From Nitrospira sp. (GTDB lineage Bacteria > Nitrospirota > Nitrospiria > Nitrospirales > Nitrospiraceae): DNA of 64,000 nucleotides. The position numbers and the translations under genes are program-made. A model generated the notes under the pieces. That model did no database searches. It was not told the DNA's origin and worked only from the letters and a program-made list of their open reading frames with translations. Shown here piece after piece: positions 16,774-25,396 of the stretch (positions within the stretch are counted from its first letter, which is position 1; the number at the start of each line of letters is the position of its first letter). The DNA lies in the NCBI GenBank assembly GCA_024998625.1, contig JACOEL010000017.1:42916-106915 (forward strand), given 5' to 3'.

Positions 16774-19700
16774 TCACCGTTCTACCAACGCGACCGCGTT
16801 CCCCCGTCGCCGCCTGCGCGCCGGGGCCTGGCCGGCGGCGCCGAAGGGGGCCACCCGGGCCAGCACCGCCGCCGAGAGCACATAGCCCGGCTTGGGCCGC
16901 TCCGGCGGCCGTGTCGGATCAATCAAGAGCGTCTCATAGGCAATCGGCGCCGCGAGGCCTGTCTCGTCGTCCACCGCGAGATCGTCGGCCGCCACCGTGA
17001 GGCCGCCGTCGAGCGGGACAAACGCCGGTTGTGCCAACTGCTCATCCTCCCGCAGGTCTTCAAACTGCGCCAGGGCAAAGGGCTCTTGGACCGGCGTCGT
17101 CCGCCAGGGCTGCGCACCGGTCCGATCCGTCACTGAGACCCGGACCGTCGTGGGCCCGCCGACCAGCGGCGCGGTGCCCAGCTTCGTGATCTGTCTGTTG
17201 AGCGGCGCGATCCGTTCGCGCAGTGTCAGTTCCGCCCAGGGATGCACGCGCAGGCCGTTAGTCGGCTGGGCGGTCTCTCTGATGGTCACGACCGGGCTGC
17301 TGCTCCGTGGGACGGCCCCAGTCCAATTGCGCCGGTCGGCCAGAGCCGCCGCGATCAGCCCCACCACATCGACCGCCGCCGGCAGCGGTGGCGCCGTCCT
17401 GCTCCCGAACGTCCGCGAGAAGGACACTGACACCGAGAAGAACAGGATCTTGATCGAGGCCTTGCCCTCCACCTGCCAGGGCGTGGGACCGGCCAAGCGT
17501 CCCTTGAAGGAGACGCCCACCAGCAGCCGTCCACGATAGCGCAGTGCCAAGGCCGCACCCACGTCGACCTCAAAGGCTAACGGCGCCAACTGAATAATGG
17601 CATCGAAGCCGAGCATCCCATCGAAGCTGAAGCCACCCCCCGCCGCATGCAGATCCACCCGGGCGCCGAACTGGACCGTATTGGAGGTGACTGCCAGATA
17701 GGCCTGGCAGCGTAACTGGAGCGAGTCCCCATCGGCCAGCTGCAGCGCCAGCCGTTGTAACGCCGGAAGCCCTGGTGGTGGCGCAAACCGCGGGTGGAAC
17801 CCGCCGATCGCCAAGATGAATTGTGGCTGACGCCCCCAGCCCGCACGGAGCGCCATATCGCCGGTCAGGGTGAACTGGAGAATGCGCGAATCATAGAGCG
17901 TCGCATCCAACGAGACCGTCTCGGCACTCACATCCAACACACCCAAGGCGTCCATGCGAATCTGCACGAGCGGATGGCTCTGGTTCGGTAACAGGACTTG
18001 CAGGCGGCCCAAGACGACCACGCGAACCGGCGAGGGCAATTCAACGAGCAGGGCCAGGTCGAGGGTGAGCAAGGTCGGCGTGCCCCAGCGTAATTGCACC
18101 ATCGGCCCGAGCACATGGCGGCCCGCGGTCGGGGGGAAGACGCGGCGCAGGTCGCTGAAGATTTGCGGGGCATTCCGCAAGGGATCGGGCGGAAATAACA
18201 CCGAGTTCAAGGTGCCGGTCTTGAGGCCCTCGCGCAACACGTCGGTGCGGACGGTCCGGTGCAGCGCCACGAGGCCACCGATGCCAGTGAGGGTGAAGCC
18301 CAAGCCGAGCGGGATCGGCGCAAAGCCTTCGGCGGTCAGGATCACGATCAAGGAATAGCCCTTGCTACCGTCCGGCAGCTTGGTGGTGAGCAGCCCCAGC
18401 GCCTTAATGGCGAGGGTCTCGGCCAGCTCCAGTTGCAGCATGCCGCTGTATTCGGCCCGCTGGGGCTCGAAGCCCAAATACCCGCCGCCGGTCACGCCCG
18501 CCGTCGCAATCGCCAGGCCGATGCCGGTCGGAGGTTTGAAGCGCGGCGACAGGCCGAAGAGGCCAAGGTTGCCTTCCTTGAAAGACAGATCGACGGTGAC
18601 GCCGATCCGTTCGACGATCGCCGTGACTGGGCCAAGCACTATGCGGGCGTTCACACTGGTTTCCGTGTCGATGCCCTCTTCGCCCACGTCGATGCCGATG
18701 TGGGCCGCATCCAGCTTCACGGGGCCGACGGCCTGCGGCAAGGGCAATGCGACGTGGAGTCCGCCGCTGCCGGAGAACGACAGTCCTTCTCTGCTGCTCC
18801 AGCGCAATGTGAGATCGAACGGGGCCTGGACAGACTCGCGCCCGACCGTGCCTTGGATGAAGTTGTCTGCCTCTGCGAGCGAGAGGTCGAAGCGGAGCCC
18901 CAGCAGCGCCAATTCCACGAATGTGTCCATGCTGGTGGCCGAGGAGGCATCGAGACCACCCACGACGAAAAATTGCTGATACCGCAGGGCCGAGCCTCCC
19001 GGTAGGCGGACCAACGGCTTGAGTTCGCCGGTCGGTTGGCCATGCCGCAGGCCCAGCGTGAAGCGACCGTTGAGAGCATCGGCGAGCCCGGCTCCCTTGC
19101 GCAGGGTGAGGTCCTGGTCCGGCCTGAGGATGACGGCCAATCGCTTCAACACCTCCACGTTGCCGGACCATTCGATGCGGGTGTCTTCCAAACGGGGAAA
19201 GGGGACCGTGCCCTCCGCGCGTCCTTGAATGATGGGGGCGAGGCCGAGTCCGGCATCACTCGCGCCCGCCGATGTGGCAGCGGCGCCGAAGAGCGAGAGG
19301 CCCAACCGCACCCCGAATGCGGAGCCGCGTTCCTCGTGCAGGAAGGTGATGAGTTGCGGCGGTAGGTTGGAGTTTGTTTCGGCTTGTCCCAGCCAGCCCT
19401 CTTGCGCCTGCGGACTCAGGGGTTGGATACGACTCCGTAGCCCCAGCGTTTGCAGCAGCTGGCTCAGTCTGGTGAGGAAAGTCATCGATTGGAAGTCGGG
19501 TGTGTGCCAGCCGTAGGCTTCTGTAAAGAGCTGGTCCGGGCTCGTGACCGCCACCTTGAAGAGGTGATAGTTCACCGTGGCGCGTACATGTTCCACCTGA
19601 AATTTCGTCGGGTCGGCGGCGTAGTAAGGATAGTCGATGATGTTCAGCAGGTGCAGGACGGCGTAACTGAGCGGCGAGGCCTGCGCCAAGAAATTCGCGG

Positions 19701-20097
19701 CGAGAAAATCGAACAGCCGTCTTGGGAGTTCCTTATGGATCTGCGTGCGATCGACGTAGTCGCCGAAGGACGCCAGTCTGGCGGGCAGGGTCTGTGCCAA
19801 GTCGTGAATCTGTCGCGTGAGGGTTTCGATCGCGAGCGCGAGATCGGCGATGCGGCCTGCCATGGCCAGGTCGTCGTTCCATTCGGCATCGGACGCCCCG
19901 ATGACCGCGTCGAGCTTGGTCAGGAAATTGCCGAGGTTGAGTGCGGCTAGACCGATGTCGTCGAGGCCGGGCGGCAGATCCCAGCCCAGCAGTTTCAGAA
20001 ACGCGCGGGCCTCCTCCACATCGCCCTGCACGATATCGAGGTACGACAGGAGCCGCCCGATCCCGGCGGTGGCGTTCTGAACTAGATGATCGGCCAC
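16774..20097 (-). CDS. DUF6603-like protein B (1107 residues)
   Basis: Paralogue of the protein at 11053-14334. From about residue 519 (FKPPTGIGLAIAT) to residue 1100 the amino-acid sequence is the same as in A; only the last few residues differ (VALVER against AVTT after GNA). The N-terminal 518 residues are divergent but show the same plan: a helical leader, EAYGWHTPDFQSMTF matching the EVYGWGAPSFDGMTL block of A, a beta-rich stretch, WSSREGLSFSG matching WSFRRGLSLQG, and LGPVTAIVERIGV matching LGPVTATIEQVGF. The ATG at 20097 lies 16 bases inside the phospholipase D-like gene. The stop is 13 bases before the protease ATG. No signal peptide. Function unknown. Confidence 0.8.
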   Translation of the reverse strand: MADHLVQNATAGIGRLLSYLDIVQGDVEEARAFLKLLGWDLPPGLDDIGLAALNLGNFLTKLDAVIGASDAEWNDDLAMAGRIADLALAIETLTRQIHDLAQTLPARLASFGDYVDRTQIHKELPRRLFDFLAANFLAQASPLSYAVLHLLNIIDYPYYAADPTKFQVEHVRATVNYHLFKVAVTSPDQLFTEAYGWHTPDFQSMTFLTRLSQLLQTLGLRSRIQPLSPQAQEGWLGQAETNSNLPPQLITFLHEERGSAFGVRLGLSLFGAAATSAGASDAGLGLAPIIQGRAEGTVPFPRLEDTRIEWSGNVEVLKRLAVILRPDQDLTLRKGAGLADALNGRFTLGLRHGQPTGELKPLVRLPGGSALRYQQFFVVGGLDASSATSMDTFVELALLGLRFDLSLAEADNFIQGTVGRESVQAPFDLTLRWSSREGLSFSGSGGLHVALPLPQAVGPVKLDAAHIGIDVGEEGIDTETSVNARIVLGPVTAIVERIGVTVDLSFKEGNLGLFGLSPRFKPPTGIGLAIATAGVTGGGYLGFEPQRAEYSGMLQLELAETLAIKALGLLTTKLPDGSKGYSLIVILTAEGFAPIPLGLGFTLTGIGGLVALHRTVRTDVLREGLKTGTLNSVLFPPDPLRNAPQIFSDLRRVFPPTAGRHVLGPMVQLRWGTPTLLTLDLALLVELPSPVRVVVLGRLQVLLPNQSHPLVQIRMDALGVLDVSAETVSLDATLYDSRILQFTLTGDMALRAGWGRQPQFILAIGGFHPRFAPPPGLPALQRLALQLADGDSLQLRCQAYLAVTSNTVQFGARVDLHAAGGGFSFDGMLGFDAIIQLAPLAFEVDVGAALALRYRGRLLVGVSFKGRLAGPTPWQVEGKASIKILFFSVSVSFSRTFGSRTAPPLPAAVDVVGLIAAALADRRNWTGAVPRSSSPVVTIRETAQPTNGLRVHPWAELTLRERIAPLNRQITKLGTAPLVGGPTTVRVSVTDRTGAQPWRTTPVQEPFALAQFEDLREDEQLAQPAFVPLDGGLTVAADDLAVDDETGLAAPIAYETLLIDPTRPPERPKPGYVLSAAVLARVAPFGAAGQAPARRRRRGNAVALVER
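16796..18542. repeat. Long direct repeat, copy in DUF6603-like gene B
   Basis: Partner of 11069-12815, in the same orientation, with the protease gene and the 5' half of gene A between them. Homologous recombination between the copies would delete or duplicate about 5.7 kb. Confidence 0.9.
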
Positions 20098-22340
20098 GGG
20101 AGCAGGTCCTTCTTGTCGTCAACCTTGCAGGTTTTGAAATCGAACTTCTGCGCCTTGTTGCGCAGGGTGGAAGTGCGGATCTTGAGCGCGGTCAGATAGT
20201 CCTTCGCGTTGGTCTCCGGCACCCAGGGCAGCAGGTGCGGCGCATGGTCGGCGGACGGCGCCTGTTCGTTCTTGATCGCCTCCACATGCTGTGTGGCGGC
20301 GGCGTCCCACTCGGCGACCCACCTCATGGAAGTCGGGTCGGTCGGTAAGGTCTTCAGGTGATCCGGCAGCGAGGCAAGACCTAGGTGTTCCTGCCACAGT
20401 TCATGGCGCAGGGCCCGGACGACGCCGTTCTCCGGCAGGCCGGCGATACCGCTGTACATCACCAGGTTCAGTTCCACGCTGCGCGAGGGCTGGCGTGAGC
20501 GGCTGGGGAGAGCGTGCCGGGCGGTGCGCGTGTAAATGTCTTTCACCAGTTGGGGAATGTCGGCCACGTCGCCCAACGTTTCCCGGATGGTCTCCAGCGT
20601 TTCCTTGAAGTCGAAGATCAGTTTGTAGGCGACGAAGAGCAGGATGAGGAGCGTCTTGAGGTCGAACAGGATCTGCTTGAAGACGAAGAAAAAGAGATAC
20701 CAGAACAGCTCCCAAAGAAATTTGCCCGGATCGTTGGTGAGCTTTGCCTTTTCGATCGCGCGGTCGAGGATGGAGCCGGTGATGATCAGGCCGATCTCGT
20801 GGTAGTTCATCGAAGTGCCGTCGAGGTTTGCGCTGCCGGCTGTGGCCCACACGTCGTCGATGATGGCGACTTTGCTGTGCACGTACACCGGCATCACGTC
20901 GTAGCGCCGCGGATTCCCCGCGCCGCCGCTGCCTGCTTTCTCCGATCGGCTCCAGAGGGTGTAGACGCCCAGATGATGTCCACCTGCTTTGGCGGCGCTG
21001 CGGAGTTGGTTGACGTTGTCGATCTGGCGATCCGGGTAGCCCGGCAGGTCGGGGCGCAGGTTCAGGACCAGGATGATGTGCAGGCGCGGCTTGGTCAGAT
21101 CCTTCATTCTCGCGATGAGGGCATCGACGATTTCGGGAGAGGTGAAGTATTGGTTCTCGATGTAGATGTACCGCTGAGCGTTGGCGATGGCCCGTTCATA
21201 GGCTTCGAGAATGCCGGTTTCGCCGTAGGGCAGGTCCTCGTCGCTGGGATTGACGCGCTTGATCGAGCCGCCCGGCAGCGTGCGCAGGACCTGCACCGAG
21301 GCCACGTCGCCGTCGGGCGTCACCGGCAGGTCTGGAAAGGTTTTCGGCGGCGGGATGAGCATCGGTTTGCCGGTGGCATTCCAGACGCTCGCGAAGGTCT
21401 TCTCGATGTAGGCGACGGCCGGTCCGCTGAGATCGGTGTTGACATCATGCATCAGCGAGCCCTTGTGGCGCGCGTCGCGGATCGCATGGTTGGTATCGCT
21501 GAAGTAATACTGCTTGAGCGGCGAGCCCATGAGGATGGCGCGACGTCCGTCCAGCACGATGGCCTTGGCATGCAGCAGGGCGAAGCCCTTGTTGAAGGCG
21601 TTGGTGCTCACGCCCGGCGTCTGTTTGAAGAACTCCGCCACTTCGGTCACGGTGTCCTCCGCGGACAGCGGCAGGTTCGTGACCAGGACGTTTACCGGCT
21701 TCCCGCCCTTATTCTTGAGCACCTCTTCCAGCGTGGTCTCCGCCGCCTGTTTGCAACCGGTGGAGGGAGGATTGAGCGGATCGAAGCTGGTTTTGAATTT
21801 GGTGAGGAAGCCGTTGTCGACGTCGAAAAACAGCGTCATCAAGTTGATGGACTCGGTGGCACCCTCGGCGGCATCGGTCACCGCGGGAAACATCTTGGCC
21901 CCGTCGATCAGGTGGGTGATGCGATTGTGGTGATAGAGCGCGACCGGGGCTCCGGCCGCCGGATTTAGAGTCGTGTGGGTGACGAGCCAGCCCTCGATGT
22001 TGTTGCGGTGGATGGTGATGGTGCCGACTTCGTGGTTGGAGTCGGTGACATCTGTTGCTTCCGGGGTTTCGTGCAGGAGGCGAGTACCGAAGAGTTTCGG
22101 GTCTGCGTGGATGGGGCCGAATATCTGGGCGACGAGGTCTGGATTCCGATCGGCCTTCCAGGTGCGGTAGGCGTCCGGCGAGTAGGAAATGAGAAAGGTG
22201 CCGTCGCCTTCTGTCTTGCCGATGCCCAGGACATCGTCTTCACTAAAAAAGGGATCGAAGTCGAGCGCGCGAACGGTCAAGCCGGCGATGCCGGCCCCCC
22301 GCTCATCGATGACGCGCCCGTGGATGCTGATGTTGGCCAT
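20082..22340 (-). CDS. Phospholipase D-like protein with two HKD motifs and a hydrophobic insert
   Basis: Two HxKx4D motifs of the PLD superfamily are present: His257-Lys259-Asp264 (LLHAKAIVLDG) and His488-Lys490-Asp495 (YVHSKVAIIDD, then AGSANLDG). An active phosphodiesterase or phosphatidyltransferase fold is expected. The first 30 residues (ISIHGRVIDERGAGIAGLTVRAL) look like a carboxypeptidase-regulatory/transthyretin-like beta domain. After the second HKD, residues 541-578 form one or two very hydrophobic segments (FLWELFWYLFFFVFKQ, LLILLFVAYKLIF), unusual for soluble PLDs and suggesting membrane contact. 752 residues; no N-terminal signal. First gene of the presumed operon, overlapping the next by 16 bases. 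Substrate (lipid or nucleic acid) cannot be told from sequence. Confidence 0.9.
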   Translation of the reverse strand: MANISIHGRVIDERGAGIAGLTVRALDFDPFFSEDDVLGIGKTEGDGTFLISYSPDAYRTWKADRNPDLVAQIFGPIHADPKLFGTRLLHETPEATDVTDSNHEVGTITIHRNNIEGWLVTHTTLNPAAGAPVALYHHNRITHLIDGAKMFPAVTDAAEGATESINLMTLFFDVDNGFLTKFKTSFDPLNPPSTGCKQAAETTLEEVLKNKGGKPVNVLVTNLPLSAEDTVTEVAEFFKQTPGVSTNAFNKGFALLHAKAIVLDGRRAILMGSPLKQYYFSDTNHAIRDARHKGSLMHDVNTDLSGPAVAYIEKTFASVWNATGKPMLIPPPKTFPDLPVTPDGDVASVQVLRTLPGGSIKRVNPSDEDLPYGETGILEAYERAIANAQRYIYIENQYFTSPEIVDALIARMKDLTKPRLHIILVLNLRPDLPGYPDRQIDNVNQLRSAAKAGGHHLGVYTLWSRSEKAGSGGAGNPRRYDVMPVYVHSKVAIIDDVWATAGSANLDGTSMNYHEIGLIITGSILDRAIEKAKLTNDPGKFLWELFWYLFFFVFKQILFDLKTLLILLFVAYKLIFDFKETLETIRETLGDVADIPQLVKDIYTRTARHALPSRSRQPSRSVELNLVMYSGIAGLPENGVVRALRHELWQEHLGLASLPDHLKTLPTDPTSMRWVAEWDAAATQHVEAIKNEQAPSADHAPHLLPWVPETNAKDYLTALKIRTSTLRNKAQKFDFKTCKVDDKKDLLPWPII

Positions 22341-22360
22341 AGGTTCCGTCAGGTGACCGA

Positions 22361-22389
22361 AACCTACGCCGCTCGCACGACCCTGTCAA
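22361..22389 (-). promoter_or_regulatory. Possible sigma-70 promoter of the eight-gene cluster
   Basis: On the minus strand a perfect TTGACA (22389-22384) is followed after 17 bases by TAGGTT (22366-22361), a poor match to TATAAT. It would start transcription about 15 bases before the phospholipase D-like ATG. It is the only consensus -35 in the 150-base gap upstream of the cluster. Weak support. Confidence 0.3.
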
Positions 22390-22489
22390 CCGTCAAGGCA
22401 CGTGGGAATACGTGTATTTATGCGTGCCGGAGCGAAACCGATGGCACGGTTCGGAGAGGCGTCAGTCGGCTGGAACAGGTGTCAAGCAC

Positions 22490-22981
22490 TCATCGATCAA
22501 CAGGCGCCTGCATGCCATATCCGCGTGCCCAGGCGATCTCGACGATTCGCTCACTGGAATGCGCCGGTGAGATCTGTTCACTGAAAAGATCGGGATACGC
22601 AATTCTCATGCGGTCCTGAAGGTCCGTCCACTGATCGGTGGAGACGCCGGTCAGGCTTGCCAACGACGCAAGATATTCTCCCTGGCCGCGGGCGATGTCT
22701 GCGCGGAGATTTTCGTGGGTATGCATCGCGAAGACGGTGGCCTTTTGTTTGGCCCTGAGCAGACGGCCGTCGGCGAGCGCGCCCGGTGTCGTGCTCGACG
22801 TGAATTCGGTCGTCGGATCGAGGAACTCTTTGGTGGCTCCGGATGTGCCGTTGGTGAGTTGGGTTGTGGCGTCGAACGGCGCCTTCGTCAACTCGACGGT
22901 GGCATTCGTCATGCAGCCGCCGAGGGTAAGGAGCAAACCGGGTAGCAGTGCAAAGCGTCCTGTTATTAATCTTGTCATCAT
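22490..22981 (-). CDS. DUF3015-type lipoprotein
   Basis: 163 residues starting MMTRLITG, with a lipobox LTLGGC (Cys23), so it is predicted to be exported by Sec and lipid-anchored in the envelope. The mature part contains the repeated Thr/Ser-rich stretch DPTTEFTSSTTPGA, then HTHENLRADIARGQGEYLASLASL, a pattern I associate with DUF3015 proteins that are frequent in Nitrospira. The start may be either of the first two Met codons. It is followed by a 149-base gap before the large cluster, so is probably transcribed separately. Function unknown. Confidence 0.75.
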   Translation of the reverse strand: MMTRLITGRFALLPGLLLTLGGCMTNATVELTKAPFDATTQLTNGTSGATKEFLDPTTEFTSSTTPGALADGRLLRAKQKATVFAMHTHENLRADIARGQGEYLASLASLTGVSTDQWTDLQDRMRIAYPDLFSEQISPAHSSERIVEIAWARGYGMQAPVDR

Positions 22982-23194
22982 ATGAGGCCTCCTGGGTTCG
23001 CCCGATGTGTACAGAAATGAAGTACCACATCGAAGGCCAGGGCCGACCCTAGGAGGAGCCCTAGTTGTGCCGGCGCTTTTTATTCATGGCGAGGCGGACA
23101 GTCTGTGGGAAAGCGTACGGTACATTTCCGTGCTGCTTACAGGTCCGGAAGCTCGGCGTAGGTATTTGCCGCGTCTATTTCCATAGATATAGAT

Positions 23195-23548
23195 ATGGGA
23201 GCCGCAGCAGACTTAATAGTTAGACACCTTAGAATATCACCGCTGAATATGAGGCCTTGTCCCAGCACAATCGGAGGAGCGCGGGTAATATGCTATTCAC
23301 CGATCGACCAGCGCCACCGTTTCACGGGTGCGTGCCAGCAGATTGTCGCCGGCCAGCTCCTGGGCGCGATGTCGGGGCTTGCGATTTGTCAGTATGACGG
23401 AGACGATGCATTTTACCTGTTCGGTTGCGACTCGGAGTGGCAAACTGTCACCGACACTTGGCATCAGACGCTCGATGACGCCAAGCACCAAGCAGTGTTT
23501 GAGTATGAGGGAGTCACCAAGACATGGTGCCTAACCAGGATATTGTAG
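23195..23548 (+). CDS. Small hypothetical protein
   Basis: The segment CQYDGDDAFYLFGCDSEWQTVTDTWH followed by AKHQAVFEYEGV reads like a genuine globular protein, and I recall similar unannotated small proteins ending in EYEGV-x-x-TW. The start is uncertain: ATG at 23195 gives 117 residues, ATG at 23249 gives 99, and conservation seems to begin only near VICYSPIDQ (23285). No signal peptide or membrane helix. Isolated between the DUF3015-type gene (divergent) and the PAP2 gene. Function unknown. Confidence 0.55.
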   Translation: MGAAADLIVRHLRISPLNMRPCPSTIGGARVICYSPIDQRHRFTGACQQIVAGQLLGAMSGLAICQYDGDDAFYLFGCDSEWQTVTDTWHQTLDDAKHQAVFEYEGVTKTWCLTRIL

Positions 23549-23767
23549 CGAATTGGTATCGCGTCACAGCGCCCTCGCTGCCTGGGCGGACAATTGGGGG
23601 CAGGAGCCCATAATGAGTCCTCACACCATTTCCCCATCCCCCTTCGCGGACCCTCGCCACTTCTCTTCCTTTTAGACGGGTTTCTGAGAGTCCGATCGCA
23701 TCGCTGCTTTCCCTCCCATCTTTTTTGAACATTTGACTGATCCTCTCCGACCCTTTATCGTCGCGCC

Positions 23768-24355
23768 ATGGGTGTAGACGAGATTCTCTTTCACAGCATC
23801 AACGGTTTTGCCGGTCGGTCGAGTCTGCTGGATTGGGTGATGGTCGAACTGGCAAAGCCGGGGAATTTGCTCTACCCCGTTCTGCTCGCCGCGGCCTATT
23901 GGTTCTGGAAGAATCGCAGGGAATGTCTGATCGGGGCGGTAGGGCTGGCTGGAGTCATCGGCGCTACGGATGCCCTGGGAACCCAACTCAAGGGGTTCGT
24001 GCAACGTCCGCGTCCCTGTCTCACGCTTGCGGATGTGCATCAATTGCTGGGCTGCGGCGGGGCCTTTTCCTTCCCGTCCAATCACGCGGCCAACACCGCG
24101 GCGGCTGCCGCTTTCTTCCAGGTGCTCTATCCGAAATCCGGCTGGATCAGCTGGCCGCTGGTATCTGCAATCGGTATTTCTCGCGTCTACATCGGCGCCC
24201 ATTACCTGACGGATGTGATTGGCGGGTGGGTGGTCGGCGGATTGATCGGGGCGGGTGTGGCCTGGTTCCTGTGCCGCTGGTCTCGCTTCCGTCCGGTTTC
24301 TGGGCGGATCGCACCCCGGTCCTCTCCTCAGGCTCCTGCCGGTTCGATTTCCTGA
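23768..24355 (+). CDS. PAP2-family membrane phosphatase
   Basis: The three PAP2 signature blocks are present: K-x6-RP (KGFVQRPRPC), SFPSNH, and SRVYIGAHYLTDV with the catalytic His. At 195 residues with about five hydrophobic segments it matches small undecaprenyl-pyrophosphate or phosphatidate phosphatases of the inner membrane. Such enzymes recycle C55-PP during envelope polysaccharide synthesis or act in lipid metabolism; which of these applies here cannot be decided. It converges on the CobW-type gene, leaving five bases between the two stops. Confidence 0.9.
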   Translation: MGVDEILFHSINGFAGRSSLLDWVMVELAKPGNLLYPVLLAAAYWFWKNRRECLIGAVGLAGVIGATDALGTQLKGFVQRPRPCLTLADVHQLLGCGGAFSFPSNHAANTAAAAAFFQVLYPKSGWISWPLVSAIGISRVYIGAHYLTDVIGGWVVGGLIGAGVAWFLCRWSRFRPVSGRIAPRSSPQAPAGSIS

Positions 24356-24360
24356 CAATG

Positions 24361-25320
24361 TTATGAAGCGAGGCAGGCGAGGAGGGAGGCACGGCAACGC
24401 CCTTGGTCGAAGTCGCGTCCGATCAAGACCACGACATGGTCCGGTTCATCGAGCAGCATGACAGGTGCGACCGTGCTGGTGCGCGGCGGAAAAAACTGAA
24501 ACTCCTGCAGTTCCGGTTCCCCCGCAAAGCGAAAAAACCCCTTCGCCCGTTCCATTCCATCCGGCAACGACTTCGTCCATTCCATGAATTTTGTGCGATC
24601 GAGCGGCTTCGGTAGTCGCACGGTTGTTACCATCGGGTGGTGAGGCGCGCGGGCGTCATGCCTCTCATCCGCTGCGGGCGGTTTCCCAAACGATACATTG
24701 GTCGGGACGGTGCGTGTTGCCGGTGCGGCGAGCAACGCAGAAATGTCGAGCCGGGCATGGTTGGTTTCCCAGATCCGTCCGTAAGGATTGTGGCGCGTCA
24801 CGGCCTCGCGAAATTGTTCCCAATGCCCGGGGATGTAGAGATCCCGTTTATTGAGGATCAGATCGTCGGCATACCGAATAGCGTTGCGGGTGACGAGTTC
24901 CGCCATGCCGGTATCGGGCAGCGGGACCGGGTGCAGCATCGCAAAAATCCGTTCAAGCTTCGCGATGCGCGACACGTAGGCATCCGTGACGGCATCGACC
25001 ACTTCCGCCGGGTCCGCCATCCCGGAACATTCCAGCACGATCACCGTGGATTGGTAGTCCTGCACCAGTTGGGTGATGCTCCAGGCGAGGTCGTCTTTCG
25101 TATCGCAGCAGATGCAGCCGCCGGCGAGGTTGAGGACCTGCTCGGCGATCGTGCCCGCCCGCGGCCCATCGATGCTGATTTCGCCTGCCTCGTTCATGAG
25201 CACGCCGACCTTATGACCCTGCCTGTTCCAGAATTCCAGGAGGCGCATGAGCAGGGTGGTCTTCCCGGCGCCGAGCGATCCGCAGAGGACGTAGAAGGGG
25301 ACGGGGAGTGTCTGAGTCAT
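24361..25320 (-). CDS. CobW/COG0523-family GTPase (putative metal chaperone)
   Basis: The N-terminal G domain has a P-loop GSLGAGKTT, the family-defining metal site GGCICCDT (CxCC), a Walker B region (TVIVLECSGMADP) and NKRD for guanine recognition. The C-terminal CobW domain follows (KGFFRFAGEPEL). These cytoplasmic GTPases deliver or help insert metals such as zinc or cobalt. The next gene upstream on the same strand is a cation diffusion facilitator, 76 bases away, which fits a small metal-homeostasis pair. No His-rich tail that would point to a particular metal. 319 residues, a normal length. Confidence 0.92.
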   Translation of the reverse strand: MTQTLPVPFYVLCGSLGAGKTTLLMRLLEFWNRQGHKVGVLMNEAGEISIDGPRAGTIAEQVLNLAGGCICCDTKDDLAWSITQLVQDYQSTVIVLECSGMADPAEVVDAVTDAYVSRIAKLERIFAMLHPVPLPDTGMAELVTRNAIRYADDLILNKRDLYIPGHWEQFREAVTRHNPYGRIWETNHARLDISALLAAPATRTVPTNVSFGKPPAADERHDARAPHHPMVTTVRLPKPLDRTKFMEWTKSLPDGMERAKGFFRFAGEPELQEFQFFPPRTSTVAPVMLLDEPDHVVVLIGRDFDQGRCRASLLACLAS

Positions 25321-25396
25321 GCGGCTATTGTAACCGTCGGGAATGAGGGAGGGATAGCGGGCGCTGGAAAATTCCGATTCCGACTATCCGCCTCGC

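Noticed and set aside
20514..21968. 484-codon open frame on the plus strand
   Set aside because: Antisense to the phospholipase D-like gene with intact HKD motifs.
527..22340. Contractile injection system or phage tail cluster
   Set aside because: No sheath, tube, baseplate, LysM/spike or AAA+ ATPase motif is recognisable in any of the eight proteins.
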